Below are positions 16,893 through 25,789 of a DNA stretch of 64,000 nt, piece after piece. Position 1 is the stretch's first letter. Every line of letters starts with the position of its first letter. The stretch is from Herbaspirillum sp. 3R11 (GTDB lineage Bacteria > Pseudomonadota > Gammaproteobacteria > Burkholderiales > Burkholderiaceae_D). The notes under the pieces are model-generated. The model searched no databases and had not been told where the DNA came from. It saw only the letters and a list, made by a program, of their open reading frames with translations. The position numbers were made by a program, and so were the translations under genes. The stretch covers positions 310,001 to 374,000 of the forward strand of contig NZ_SPNJ01000002.1 of the NCBI RefSeq assembly GCF_004563925.1. The letters are read 5' to 3'.

Positions 16893-18488
16893 ATGCTGGA
16901 TGCCAATCTCAAAGCCCAATTGAAAGCCTACCTGGAAAAGGTCACGCAGCCTATCGAGATCGTCGCGTCGCTGGATGATGGCGCCAAGTCGCGTGAGTTG
17001 CAGGAGCTGCTGCAGGAAATCGTTACGCTGTCCGAGCGCATCACGCTCGTTGAACGCAACGATCACGCCGTGCGCAAGCCGTCCTTTTCATTGAATCGCC
17101 CCGGTACCGATATCAGCGTGCAGTTCGCCGGTATCCCGATGGGCCACGAATTTACGTCGCTGGTGCTGGCGCTGCTGCAAGTCGGCGGCCATCCCATCAA
17201 GCTCGACGACAAGGTGATCGAACAGATCCGCAACCTGGATGGCGATTACGCGTTTGAAACCTATATCTCGCTGACCTGCCAGAACTGCCCGGAAGTCGTG
17301 CAGGCATTGAACGTCATGTCGATCATCAACCCGCGCATCCGTGCGGTGACGGTGGACGGCGCGCTGTTCCAGGACGAAGTCGAGAAGCGCCAGATCATGG
17401 CTGTGCCGACCGTCTACATGAACGGTGAAGTGTTCGGCCAGGGTCGCACCGGCGTGGAAGAAATCCTCGCCAAGCTGGATACCGGCGCCGCCGCCCGCAA
17501 GGGTGAAGAACTGAGCGCGAAAGAAGCCTACGACGTGCTGATCGTCGGCGGCGGTCCTGCCGGCGCAGCAGCTGCGATCTATGCAGCGCGCAAGGGCATC
17601 CGTACCGGCGTCGTCGCCGAACGTTTCGGCGGCCAGGTGCTGGATACGCTGGCGATTGAAAACTTCGTCTCCGTCAAGGAAACCGAAGGCCCGCAATTCG
17701 CCACCGCGCTGGAACAACACGTCCGCACTTACGACGTCGACATCATGAACACGCAACGCGCCGAAGCACTGGTGCCGGGCAATGGCCTGATCGAAGTCAG
17801 GCTGGCCAACGGCGGTGTGCTGAAGGGCAAGACCGTGATTCTGTCGACCGGCGCACGCTGGAGGCAAGTCAACGTGCCGGGCGAGGACGAATACCGCAAT
17901 CACGGCGTGGCGTACTGCCCGCACTGCGACGGTCCGCTGTTCAAGGGCAAGCGCGTGTCGGTGATCGGCGGCGGCAACTCCGGCGTGGAAGCGGCCATCG
18001 ACCTGGCCGGCATCGTCAGCCATGTCACGCTGCTGGAATTCGCGGCAGAATTGAAGGCCGACGCGGTGCTGGTGCGCAAGCTCAAGAGCCTGTCCAATGT
18101 CACCATCGTCACTTCGGCACAGACCAGCGAAATCACCGGCGACGGCAAGAAGGTCAACGGCATCAGCTACAAGGAACGCGTCAGCGGTGAAGTGAAGCAC
18201 ATCGAACTGGAAGGCGTCTTCGTCCAGATCGGCCTGGTGCCGAACACGGAATGGCTGAAGGGTACTGTGGCTCTGTCCAAGCATGGCGAAATTGAAATCG
18301 ACGCCAAGGGCCAGACCTCGATTCCCGGCGTGTTCGCTGCCGGCGACGTGACGACCGTGCCGTACAAGCAGATCGTGATCGCGGTCGGCGAAGGTTCCAA
18401 GGCGGCATTGAGCGCCTTCGATCACCTGATCCGCAGCTCGGCGCCGGAAGAAGCACCGGTTGTCGCCAAGGAAGCAGTGACGGCGTAA
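16893..18488 (+). CDS. ahpF: Alkyl hydroperoxide reductase subunit F
   Basis: The 531-residue flavoprotein passes electrons from NAD(P)H through FAD and two disulfides to AhpC. In order: an N-terminal double thioredoxin-like module with TCQNCPEV (C129, C132), the FAD site [15 protein letters not shown] (about 214-228), the redox centre YCPHCDG (C342, C345), the nucleotide site [11 protein letters not shown] and the FAD signature [18 protein letters not shown] 16893 (MLDANLKAQ) is preferred over the GTG at 16881, which nearly touches AGAGGA. It is co-oriented with ahpC. Confidence 0.96.
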   Translation: MLDANLKAQLKAYLEKVTQPIEIVASLDDGAKSRELQELLQEIVTLSERITLVERNDHAVRKPSFSLNRPGTDISVQFAGIPMGHEFTSLVLALLQVGGHPIKLDDKVIEQIRNLDGDYAFETYISLTCQNCPEVVQALNVMSIINPRIRAVTVDGALFQDEVEKRQIMAVPTVYMNGEVFGQGRTGVEEILAKLDTGAAARKGEELSAKEAYDVLIVGGGPAGAAAAIYAARKGIRTGVVAERFGGQVLDTLAIENFVSVKETEGPQFATALEQHVRTYDVDIMNTQRAEALVPGNGLIEVRLANGGVLKGKTVILSTGARWRQVNVPGEDEYRNHGVAYCPHCDGPLFKGKRVSVIGGGNSGVEAAIDLAGIVSHVTLLEFAAELKADAVLVRKLKSLSNVTIVTSAQTSEITGDGKKVNGISYKERVSGEVKHIELEGVFVQIGLVPNTEWLKGTVALSKHGEIEIDAKGQTSIPGVFAAGDVTTVPYKQIVIAVGEGSKAALSAFDHLIRSSAPEEAPVVAKEAVTA

Positions 18489-18540
18489 GCATTCATCTTT
18501 GCAAGCCGGTCATCCGTCGCCCCTTCGGCGGACGGCCGTA

Positions 18541-18570
18541 AAAAAAGCCACCTCGCGGTGGCTTTTTTTT
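18541..18570 (+). terminator. Intrinsic terminator after ahpF
   Basis: Stem GCCACC/GGTGGC with loop TCGC is flanked by six A's and eight T's, so it can work on both strands. The dacC-type gene ends at 18608 from the other side. Confidence 0.92.
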
Positions 18571-18607
18571 ATGGGCGCAACCTGCAGGCCGCGCCCGGCT
18601 GAATACT

Positions 18608-19753
18608 TTACTTGAACAGCAAGCGCAGCGAATCCCAGGCGCGGCCGAAGATGCCGGCCGGACCGACTGATTCCAGCGCCACCAGCGGCAATTCGGTGAC
18701 GGCCTTGTCGTCGATCATGATCTTCAATGTACCGACCTTGGCGTTTTCCGAAATCGGCGCGATCAGCGGATCGTTGCGTTCAACGCGCGGCTTGATCTTG
18801 TCGGCGGTGCCCTTCGGCACGGTCACGTAGACATCGCGCATGAAGCCGATCTTGATCTTGCCTTGCGAACCCTTCCAGACGTCAGGCGTGTCGACCGCCT
18901 GGCCCTTGCTGTACAGCTTCACAGCGTCGAAATTCTGAAAGCCCCAGTTCAGCAGCTTCTGGCTTTCCTGCGTGCGGACGTGGTCGGATACGGTGCCGAT
19001 GACCACCGAGATCAGACGGCGCTCGCCGTTGGCGACGGGACGCTTGGCCGAGGTGATCAGCGAATAGCCGGCGCTGTCGGTGTGGCCGGTCTTCATGCCG
19101 TCGACGGTCGGATCAAGCCACAGCAGGCGATTGCGATTGGGCTGGGTGATGTTGTTGTAGGTGAACTTCTTGACCGAGTAATAGGTTTTGTAGAAGTCGG
19201 GGAAGTCATTGATCAGGTTGCGGCACAGGATCGCCAGGTCGCGCGCGGTCGTGTACGTGTCCGGGCTCGGCAAACCGTGCGGGTTGCTGAAGTGGGTGCC
19301 GGTCAGGCCCTGGCGTTGCGCTTCGCGGTTCATCAGCACGACGAAGGCATCGGTAGTGCCGGAGACGGCTTCGGACAGCGCCACGGCGGCGTCATTGCCG
19401 GAGACCGAGATCAGGCCGTACAGCAGGTTGTTGACCGAGACCGGCTTGTTCGGCTCGATGAACATCTTGGAGCTGCTCGGATCGACTTTCCAGGCGTTGA
19501 CCGAGACGCTGATTTCCTGGTTCAGGTCGAGACGCTTGTCGCGCACGGCAGCGAAGGCCAGGTAGGCGGTCATCAGCTTGACCAGCGACGCCGGTTCGAC
19601 GCGCGTGTCGGCTTCCTGCGAAGCGATGATCTGGTTGCTCGACGCATCCAGCAGCAGCCACGATTTGGCGGCGACGCTAGGGGGCGGAAGGCTCTGGGCG
19701 GCTGCCGAGAAGCTCAGGACGGTTGCGGCAATGGCCGCGAGTAGTTTTTTCAT
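18608..19753 (-). CDS. dacC: D-alanyl-D-alanine carboxypeptidase (PBP5/6 family)
   Basis: A periplasmic low-molecular-weight penicillin-binding protein that trims the terminal D-Ala from peptidoglycan peptides. Start 19753 (MKKLLAAIAATVLSFSAAAQ) gives a clean signal peptide; a longer frame adds an unlikely 12-residue leader. The active-site motifs are complete: SLVK (S56, K59), SGN (118-120) and KTG (221-223). The C-terminal PBP5 domain and final amphipathic segment (GRAWDSLRLLFK) suggest membrane attachment. The product is 381 residues, normal for DacA/DacC. The assignment to DacC rather than DacA is a guess within the family. Confidence 0.92.
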   Translation of the reverse strand: MKKLLAAIAATVLSFSAAAQSLPPPSVAAKSWLLLDASSNQIIASQEADTRVEPASLVKLMTAYLAFAAVRDKRLDLNQEISVSVNAWKVDPSSSKMFIEPNKPVSVNNLLYGLISVSGNDAAVALSEAVSGTTDAFVVLMNREAQRQGLTGTHFSNPHGLPSPDTYTTARDLAILCRNLINDFPDFYKTYYSVKKFTYNNITQPNRNRLLWLDPTVDGMKTGHTDSAGYSLITSAKRPVANGERRLISVVIGTVSDHVRTQESQKLLNWGFQNFDAVKLYSKGQAVDTPDVWKGSQGKIKIGFMRDVYVTVPKGTADKIKPRVERNDPLIAPISENAKVGTLKIMIDDKAVTELPLVALESVGPAGIFGRAWDSLRLLFK

Positions 19754-19885
19754 CTTCGGGTGTAAAAAATGTGTCCCGCCGGACTGCATGCGGGACTGTC
19801 GTTTGAAAAGAGATGAGTGAACATCGCACCGGGATTATAAACGCCGAGCCTGACAACAAGGCTGCGCGGCGTCGGCTTGCAGAGT

Positions 19886-19927
19886 ATTCCTGTCTCATGC
19901 TCCGTAGCAGGAGCATAAAACAGGAAT
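19886..19927 (-). terminator. Hairpin at the end of the hydrolase gene
   Basis: ATTCCTGT (19886-19893) pairs with ACAGGAAT (19920-19927) and ATGCTCC (19897-19903) with GGAGCAT (19910-19916). That is 15 bp with a 3x3 internal loop, starting in the stop codon of the hydrolase. There is no T-tract downstream on the minus strand. It may attenuate read-through into the dacC-type gene. Confidence 0.5.
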
Positions 19928-20562
19928 CAGCGATGCCAGAGTTGGACTATCAGGTTCTTGATATGTTGCAATTTGCGGTGAAAAAAGTGATCCGCGCCGG
20001 GGATCACGATGACTGGCAGCTCTTGCGGCCGCGCCCAGTCCAGCACCGCCGTGAGCGGAATCGTGTCGTCCAGCTCGCCGTGGATCAGGATGGTGTCGGC
20101 CGGGACCTGCGGCATCGGCCACTTGCCGGCGGCGGTGCCGACCAGCGCCAGGCGCTCGGCGGGTGTGCCTGCTGCAATCAGCCGTTGCTGCAACTGCGCC
20201 TGCACGAAGGTGCCGAACGAGAACCCGCCCAGCGCCAGCGGCAGGTCGGGATATTGCGTGCGCATGTGCGCCAGCAGCAGCGCCATGTCGTCGGTTTCGC
20301 CATTGCCGTGGTCATGCACGCCTTCGGATTTGCCGACGCCGCGGAAATTCATGCGCACCGTGGCGTAACCAAGCGCGAGGAACGAGCGTGCCAGCGTTTG
20401 CGCGACCTTGTTGTCCATGGTGCCGCCGTACAGCGGATGCGGATGGGCCACCAGCGCGAGGCCGCGCGGTGCGGCGAATTGCTCGGGGTCCGGCAGGTCC
20501 AGCGCGCATTCCAGCTGGCCGACGGCGCCGGGAATCAGAAAGGCTTGTGTTTGTGCGTTCAT
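19927..20562 (-). CDS. Alpha/beta hydrolase (COG2945-type)
   Basis: A 211-residue cytosolic hydrolase. The N-terminal HPHPLYGGTMDNKV segment is characteristic of this small alpha/beta hydrolase group. The nucleophile is Ser115 in GGFSFG, the acid is Asp165/166 in HGELDD and the histidine is His192 in PGADHFFHR. The natural substrate is unknown. The gene follows the 2Fe-2S protein gene by 14 bases and is likely co-transcribed with it. Confidence 0.87.
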   Translation of the reverse strand: MNAQTQAFLIPGAVGQLECALDLPDPEQFAAPRGLALVAHPHPLYGGTMDNKVAQTLARSFLALGYATVRMNFRGVGKSEGVHDHGNGETDDMALLLAHMRTQYPDLPLALGGFSFGTFVQAQLQQRLIAAGTPAERLALVGTAAGKWPMPQVPADTILIHGELDDTIPLTAVLDWARPQELPVIVIPGADHFFHRKLQHIKNLIVQLWHR

Positions 20563-20576
20563 GGAGTGCGGCGTAT

Positions 20577-20915
20577 TTAAATTTTGAGGCGGTCAACGAT
20601 CTTGCCGCCGACGATGTGCGAATCAATGATTTCGTCGATGTCTTCGTTGTCGACGAAGGTGTACCAGGTGCCTTGCGGATAGATGACCACAACCGGGCCT
20701 TCTTCGCAGCGTTCCAGGCAGCCGGCCTTGTTGATGCGCACCTTGCCTTCACCGGCCAGGCCGAGTTGCTTGATGCGCTTCTTGGCGTGTTCCTGTGCGG
20801 CTTGTGCACCCTTGTCGGCGCAGCAGGTGCGCTCGCCCGGCTTGCGCTGGTTCAGGCAGAAGAAGACGTGATGTTCGTAGAACGGCTTGTCGGCGGTGTC
20901 AGGAGTATCTGCCAT
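20577..20915 (-). CDS. Thioredoxin-fold [2Fe-2S] ferredoxin
   Basis: A 112-residue protein of the (2Fe-2S) ferredoxin group with a thioredoxin-like fold. Candidate cluster ligands are C20 (VFFCLN), C31/C32 (ERTCCA), C66 and C70 (AGCLERCEEGP). The spacing matches ferredoxins of the NuoE/Shethna type. It is a presumed cytosolic electron carrier. It sits between a VanZ-like membrane protein and a hydrolase on the same strand; partner unknown. Confidence 0.87.
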   Translation of the reverse strand: MADTPDTADKPFYEHHVFFCLNQRKPGERTCCADKGAQAAQEHAKKRIKQLGLAGEGKVRINKAGCLERCEEGPVVVIYPQGTWYTFVDNEDIDEIIDSHIVGGKIVDRLKI

Positions 20916-20957
20916 GGCGATGTTCCGAGTAGATCAAAGGCGTCATGATACACCTCG

Positions 20958-22169
20958 TCATTTATGCGCGCCCTGGCTGCCGGTCCGGCGATGCACCGGG
21001 TGATACAGGAACCACAGCGCCAGGAACGGCCATAGCACTGAGAGGAATTGCGCGGCGCCGTCGAAATTGAGGAATTTTCCCTGCACCCAGGTCTGCAGCG
21101 TCGAGACGAAATACGGATTGGCCGGCACTACATTGGTCGCCAGCAGGCTGAAGATCAGCGCCAGCCCGGCGATGCGCCGCTGCGCCACCAATGGCGCGAA
21201 CGACAGGCCGGCCAGCATCAGGCCGCCGACGATCATGCCGCCGGCGGCGCCCGGCGTGAACCAGGCGAAGGCGTTGTCAGGCGCGAAAAACAGCGCGCAG
21301 GACAGCGACTTGATGAACACCGCGCCGAGCAGGTAGACCGCCATCAGCATGTTGCGCGGCGCCGCCTTGCGCAGCAGCAGGAGCATGGTCAGCACGGCGC
21401 CGGTGAGGCCGCAGGCGGTGACGATGATTTCGGCCAGCCAATATTGTTCGGCGCTGAGCTGGGCGCTGTTGGTCCACCAGGTGGCGAGATCGATCGGCGT
21501 GTCGAGCAGGTCCGACAGCAGGCTCGACAGCGGCGGCACGACGTGGCCGAGGCCGAACAGATGGTTTTGCGGATAGATCAGCGCCAGCGGCCACAGCCCG
21601 ACGACGACCAGGCCGCGGCTGGCTTCACGTGAAAACCAGCTGCGCCGTACTTCCAGCAAGCGGCTTTGGCGCAGGAAGTAGCGGCTGGTCCAGGCGCCGA
21701 TCAGCGCACCCAGCAAGGTGCCGCAACTGTTGGTGATGAGATCCAGGTTGGAGGGAATACGCGTGGGCAGGTAGGTCTGCACCGCTTCCATCACGGCCGA
21801 CAGCGCGACGCCGGCCAGCGCGCTGAGCAGCACCGCCCACAGCGAGCGCACGCGCGGATACAGCGCATACACCACCAGCGCACCGAACGGCGCGTAGCCG
21901 ACCACGTTGGTCCAGAGGTCGAAGCCGGTCCAGTAATACGGCAGCCGCGCCCACAGGTAATCGTAGGGCAGCAATCCCATGTCGCGCCAGCCCGAAAACG
22001 GGTACCAGCTGGCGTACACGATCAGCAGCGTATAGATCAGCAAACTGACGCGTGCAAACGCAGAGGCCGCCGGCCGGGCGACTGCGGTTGCGATGGGAGC
22101 AGGAGCAGGGGCAGAGGCAGGCGGGGCGGCTGGTGCGGGCGATTGTGGCGGTCGATAAGGAGCGTCCAT
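20958..22169 (-). CDS. VanZ-like family membrane protein with extended C-terminus
   Basis: A polytopic membrane protein of 403 residues from ATG 22169. After a Pro/Ala-rich cytosolic leader, the VanZ-like region begins (YTLLIVYASWYPFSGW, YAPFGALVVYAL, SNLDLITNSCGTLLGALIG). At least four further hydrophobic segments follow, twice the length of a minimal VanZ. VanZ-like proteins are widespread with unclear roles, so the name does not imply glycopeptide resistance. The start is uncertain: an in-frame TTG lies at 22214 and a GTG between. It is divergent from birA. Confidence 0.82.
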   Translation of the reverse strand: MDAPYRPPQSPAPAAPPASAPAPAPIATAVARPAASAFARVSLLIYTLLIVYASWYPFSGWRDMGLLPYDYLWARLPYYWTGFDLWTNVVGYAPFGALVVYALYPRVRSLWAVLLSALAGVALSAVMEAVQTYLPTRIPSNLDLITNSCGTLLGALIGAWTSRYFLRQSRLLEVRRSWFSREASRGLVVVGLWPLALIYPQNHLFGLGHVVPPLSSLLSDLLDTPIDLATWWTNSAQLSAEQYWLAEIIVTACGLTGAVLTMLLLLRKAAPRNMLMAVYLLGAVFIKSLSCALFFAPDNAFAWFTPGAAGGMIVGGLMLAGLSFAPLVAQRRIAGLALIFSLLATNVVPANPYFVSTLQTWVQGKFLNFDGAAQFLSVLWPFLALWFLYHPVHRRTGSQGAHK

Positions 22170-22222
22170 GGCAGCGAGCGTAACCGATTTCTCCTTCGCT
22201 TGCACCTTGGACAACCGTTACA

Positions 22223-23074
22223 ATGTGCGCCATGCACGCCACCGAAACTTCACTCGCCACGACGATTTCCGCCCAGCGCATCGCCGCATTGATCGCCAGT
22301 TCCAGCAACGATAACGCCAAGACCGTCGCGGTCGAAGTGGTTGCCGAAACCGGCTCGACCAATGTCGATCTGCTGGCGCGCGTCACCGCTGTCGACGGCG
22401 GCAGGCTGGTTGCGCCGGTGCTGCTGGTGGCCGAGTCGCAGACCGCCGGGCGCGGGCGCGCGGGACGACCGTGGCAGACCACCAAGACCTCGGCGCTGAC
22501 GTTTTCGCTGGCGTGGAAATTCAATCGTCCGCTGCATGCGCTGATCGGATTGCCGCTGGCCGTCGGCGTGGCGCTGGCCGAGGCGCTTGGCATCTTCGGC
22601 ATCGACGTCGAATTGAAATGGCCCAACGACGTCCTGCGTGACGGCGCCAAGCTGGCCGGCATCCTGATTGAGACCGCGCAAGATAAAAGCACGGGTGCTA
22701 CCGGAACCTGGACCGTCATCGGTATCGGCGTCAACCTGACCATGCCGCCGGATCTGCAGCAGCGCATCGGCCGCGCCGTGGCCGACGTGTCAGAATTGCT
22801 GACCCACGATCGCGAGCGCCTGCTGGCGATTTTGCTGAGCGCCTTGTCGGATGCGCTGGCCGATTTCGATGCGCGCGGATTCAGGCATTTCGTGGCGCGC
22901 TGGAATCGTTTGCACGCCTACCCCGGCCGTACCGTGCGCATCCTCGACGACGGCCGTGTGCTGCACGAGGGTGTCGCCGTCGGCGTCGACGAGCAGGGCT
23001 GTTTCCTGATGGATACCGCAAGCGGGCGCGTAGCCGTCACCGCCGGCGACGTGTCCTTGCGTTTGCAGGAGTAG
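22223..23074 (+). CDS. birA: Biotin--[acetyl-CoA-carboxylase] ligase
   Basis: The 283-residue enzyme attaches biotin to the acceptor lysine of BCCP through biotinyl-AMP. The ligand-binding loop GRGRAGRPW (about 77-85), KWPNDV (132-137) and KLAGILIE are all present, followed by the small C-terminal beta domain. The N-terminal helix-turn-helix of the E. coli bifunctional repressor is missing, so this is a monofunctional ligase. ATG 22223 or 22232 may be used. coaX follows after 4 bases. Confidence 0.94.
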   Translation: MCAMHATETSLATTISAQRIAALIASSSNDNAKTVAVEVVAETGSTNVDLLARVTAVDGGRLVAPVLLVAESQTAGRGRAGRPWQTTKTSALTFSLAWKFNRPLHALIGLPLAVGVALAEALGIFGIDVELKWPNDVLRDGAKLAGILIETAQDKSTGATGTWTVIGIGVNLTMPPDLQQRIGRAVADVSELLTHDRERLLAILLSALSDALADFDARGFRHFVARWNRLHAYPGRTVRILDDGRVLHEGVAVGVDEQGCFLMDTASGRVAVTAGDVSLRLQE

Positions 23075-23078
23075 TGCC

Positions 23079-23840
23079 ATGTTGCTGCTGATCGATGTCG
23101 GTAATACGCTGATCAAATGGGGTATTCCGGCGGATCCAGTTTTTTCGGTCGCCACCGCGGGCCGCTGGCGCCACGTCGGCGCCGTTGCACGCGGCGACGT
23201 GACGACGCTGGAGCAGGCATGGCAGGGTTTGCCGGTGCTGCGTGCGCTGGTCTCGAACGTGGCCGGTCCTGCGGTCCGGGAAGCCTTGCAGGCAACGCTG
23301 CATGCGGTCTTCGGAGACGGGCTGCGCATCGACTGGTTCGCATCGCAGCCGCAACTGGCGGGCGTGCGCAATCATTACAAGAATCCCGGCCAGTTAGGCT
23401 GCGACCGTTTCGCTTCGGCCATCGGGGCGCATGCGCTGTTTCCGCAGCGTGCGCTGATCGTGGCTACTTGCGGCACCGCCACCACGGTCGACGCGGTCAC
23501 GCCGGACGGCGATTTCCTCGGTGGCATGATCTTGCCGGGACTGGGCGTGATGGCGACGTCGCTGGCCCTGAATACGGCGCAGTTGCCGCAGATACAAAGC
23601 ATCAGCACGGTCGCCACGCCGTTCGCCGACAACACCACGGACGCCATCATCGCCGGCTGCATTGCAGCGCAGACCGGCGCCATCGAGCGCGCCGTCGCGG
23701 CGCACCGGCAAGCGCATGAAGAAGTCCTGTGCGTGCTGGCGGGCGGTGCCGGGCCGGTGTTGGCGCCTTATTTGTCAACGCCCTGCGAAAAAGTCGATAA
23801 TCTGGTGTTGATCGGCCTGCATGCAGCGTCGGCGGAATGA
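23079..23840 (+). CDS. coaX: Type III pantothenate kinase
   Basis: The 253-residue enzyme phosphorylates pantothenate, the first step of CoA synthesis. The ASKHA-fold phosphate loop LLLIDVGNTLIKWG opens the protein. NPGQLGCDRFASAIGA and CGTATTVDAVTPDGDFLGG are the substrate and ATP motifs of CoaX, not of CoaA. GCAGGAG precedes the ATG. The birA-coaX pairing is common in Burkholderiales, where the fused or adjacent gene was described as Baf in Bordetella. Confidence 0.95.
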   Translation: MLLLIDVGNTLIKWGIPADPVFSVATAGRWRHVGAVARGDVTTLEQAWQGLPVLRALVSNVAGPAVREALQATLHAVFGDGLRIDWFASQPQLAGVRNHYKNPGQLGCDRFASAIGAHALFPQRALIVATCGTATTVDAVTPDGDFLGGMILPGLGVMATSLALNTAQLPQIQSISTVATPFADNTTDAIIAGCIAAQTGAIERAVAAHRQAHEEVLCVLAGGAGPVLAPYLSTPCEKVDNLVLIGLHAASAE

Positions 23841-23877
23841 AGATGATGATCCCGACAAATCGGACTGATGGTTACTC

Positions 23878-24663
23878 ATGCTGAAATTGCTTTTTTGGCT
23901 ACTGTTGATCGGCAATGCGGCCCTGTTCGCCATGCAGCGGGGCTATCTCGGCGCGACCGCCTCCGAGCGCCACGAGCCCAAGCGCCTGACGCAGCAGTTG
24001 CATCCCGAAACACTGACCATCCTGCCGGCCAACAGCGAAAAACTGGTGGCGCCGGCCAAGGCCGATGCGCCCGCGGGGGCGGTCGCGGCGGCGGATGCCG
24101 CCAAGGACGCGAAACAAGGCAAGCCGGATGCGACACCGCCGGAGGTCAAGGCGCCCGTCGCTGATCCTGTCCCTGCTGTTCCTGCCGCTCCGGTCGTCGC
24201 CTGTACCGAAATCGGCAACTTCAACGCCGTCGAAGTGCGTAAATTCGATGCCCAGCTGAGCAGTCTCAACCTGGCGGTCAAGCCGACCACGCGCAGCGTG
24301 CAGGAAGCCGCCAGCCACATGGTCTATATCCCCACGCAGGACGGCAAGGACGGCGCCGACCGCAAGGCAGCCGAACTGCGCCGCCTCGGCATCCAGGACT
24401 TCTACGTGATGCCCGAATCCCAGCCCAATCCGGCCTTGCGCTGGGCCATTTCTCTGGGCGTGTTCAAGACCGAAGAAGCGGCCAAGGCCTACATTGGCCG
24501 GCTGATCCCGCAGGGTGTGCGCAGCGCGCGCATCATGGCGCGCAACGTAACGTCGAACAAGCAGGCTTATCAATGGCGCAATGTCGATGCGGCAACCAAG
24601 ACGGCGCTGGACGGCCTCAAGGCCAAATTCCCGAATCAGGAAATGCGCAGCTGCACGAGCTGA
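23878..24663 (+). CDS. SPOR-domain protein with one N-terminal membrane anchor
   Basis: A 261-residue protein. MLKLLFWLLLIGNAALFAMQ forms a membrane anchor. An Ala/Pro/Lys-rich linker follows (about 55-105). The C-terminal domain from about 115 carries features of SPOR-type peptidoglycan-binding domains (VYIPTQDGKDGADRKAAELR, ISLGVFKTEEAAKAYIGRL). It starts 37 bases after coaX and probably shares the operon. It likely sits in the periplasm on denuded glycan strands, as SPOR proteins do. Confidence 0.83.
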   Translation: MLKLLFWLLLIGNAALFAMQRGYLGATASERHEPKRLTQQLHPETLTILPANSEKLVAPAKADAPAGAVAAADAAKDAKQGKPDATPPEVKAPVADPVPAVPAAPVVACTEIGNFNAVEVRKFDAQLSSLNLAVKPTTRSVQEAASHMVYIPTQDGKDGADRKAAELRRLGIQDFYVMPESQPNPALRWAISLGVFKTEEAAKAYIGRLIPQGVRSARIMARNVTSNKQAYQWRNVDAATKTALDGLKAKFPNQEMRSCTS

Positions 24664-24811
24664 GCCTCGCCCATGCATGGCCGGTGCGGCTTGGCGGGCA
24701 CAGGCCGATTTTGCATGAGGCCGATAAAACCCGATATCCGCCACAATCGGATCGCGCTTTCCATGTAAAATCGCGGACATTCCGAATATCTCTCCTGCCC
24801 AGGAATTGCAC

Positions 24812-25711
24812 ATGACCGATTTGACCGACCTGACCGACGTTGACCCCATCATCAAGGCTGAAATCCTGGCCGAGGCGTTGCCGTACATCCGCAAGTTCCA
24901 CGGCAAGACCATCGTCGTCAAATACGGCGGCAATGCAATGACCGAAGAACGTCTCAAGCACGGCTTCGCGCGCGATGTGATCCTGCTGAAACTGGTCGGC
25001 ATGAATCCGGTGGTGGTGCACGGCGGCGGTCCGCAAATCGACAATGCACTCAAGAAAATCGGCAAGCAGGGCACCTTCGTGCAGGGCATGCGCATCACCG
25101 ATGAAGAAACCATGGAAGTGGTGGAGTGGGTGCTGGGCGGCGAAGTGCAGCAGGATATCGTGATGCTGATCAACCACTACGGCGGCCAGGCAGTGGGCCT
25201 GACCGGCAAGGATGGCGGCCTGATCCGCGCGCGCAAGATGCAGATGCCGGACAAGGAAAATCCGGGTCAATTCCTCGACATCGGCTTCGTCGGTGAAATC
25301 GAGGCGATCAATCCGGCGGTGGTCAAGGCGCTGCAGGACGACGCCTTCATCCCGATCATTTCGCCGATCGGCTTCGGCGACGACGGCCAGGCTTACAACA
25401 TCAATGCCGACGTCGTGGCCGGCAAGATCGCCGAGATCCTGCATGCGGAAAAGCTGATCATGATGACCAACATTGCCGGCGTGCAAGACAAAAAGGGCAA
25501 TCTGTTGACCGATCTGTCGGCGCGCGAGATCGACGAAATGTTCGAAGACGGCACCATCTCCGGCGGCATGCTGCCGAAGATCTCGTCGGCGCTGGACGCC
25601 GCCAAGTCGGGCGTGAACACCGTTCACATCATCGACGGCCGCATCGAGCATTCGCTGCTGCTGGAAGTGCTGACCGAACAGGCCTTCGGCACCATGATCC
25701 GCTCGCATTGA
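24812..25711 (+). CDS. argB: Acetylglutamate kinase
   Basis: The 299-residue enzyme phosphorylates N-acetyl-L-glutamate, the second step of arginine synthesis. Motifs: VVKYGGNAM (nucleotide/phosphate site), [11 protein letters not shown], and [13 protein letters not shown] near the C-terminus. ATG 24812 is chosen because AGGA lies 7 bases upstream; a TTG six bases earlier is excluded by spacing. It is preceded by 148 bases with a possible -10 TAAAAT near 24767 and followed by a strong terminator. Confidence 0.97.
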   Translation: MTDLTDLTDVDPIIKAEILAEALPYIRKFHGKTIVVKYGGNAMTEERLKHGFARDVILLKLVGMNPVVVHGGGPQIDNALKKIGKQGTFVQGMRITDEETMEVVEWVLGGEVQQDIVMLINHYGGQAVGLTGKDGGLIRARKMQMPDKENPGQFLDIGFVGEIEAINPAVVKALQDDAFIPIISPIGFGDDGQAYNINADVVAGKIAEILHAEKLIMMTNIAGVQDKKGNLLTDLSAREIDEMFEDGTISGGMLPKISSALDAAKSGVNTVHIIDGRIEHSLLLEVLTEQAFGTMIRSH

Positions 25712-25731
25712 ACATCGCCAGCGCATCACGC

Positions 25732-25768
25732 AAAAAAGGCGCCCCGGGAAACCGGCGGCGCCTTTTTT
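25732..25768. terminator. Bidirectional intrinsic terminator after argB
   Basis: Stem GGCGCCCCGG/CCGG-C-GGCGCC with loop GAAA is flanked by six A's and six T's. It separates argB from the convergent TraB/GumN gene. Confidence 0.93.
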
Positions 25769-25789
25769 ATTGCATGTGCACGAGAGGAT

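Noticed and set aside
16666-16923. An 85-codon frame in the ahpC-ahpF spacer
   Set aside because: No ribosome-binding site, runs into ahpF out of frame, and the sequence is better explained by hairpin structure.
20958-22169. Vancomycin resistance gene suggested by VanZ similarity
   Set aside because: VanZ-like proteins are common in Gram-negative bacteria and no other van gene is present.
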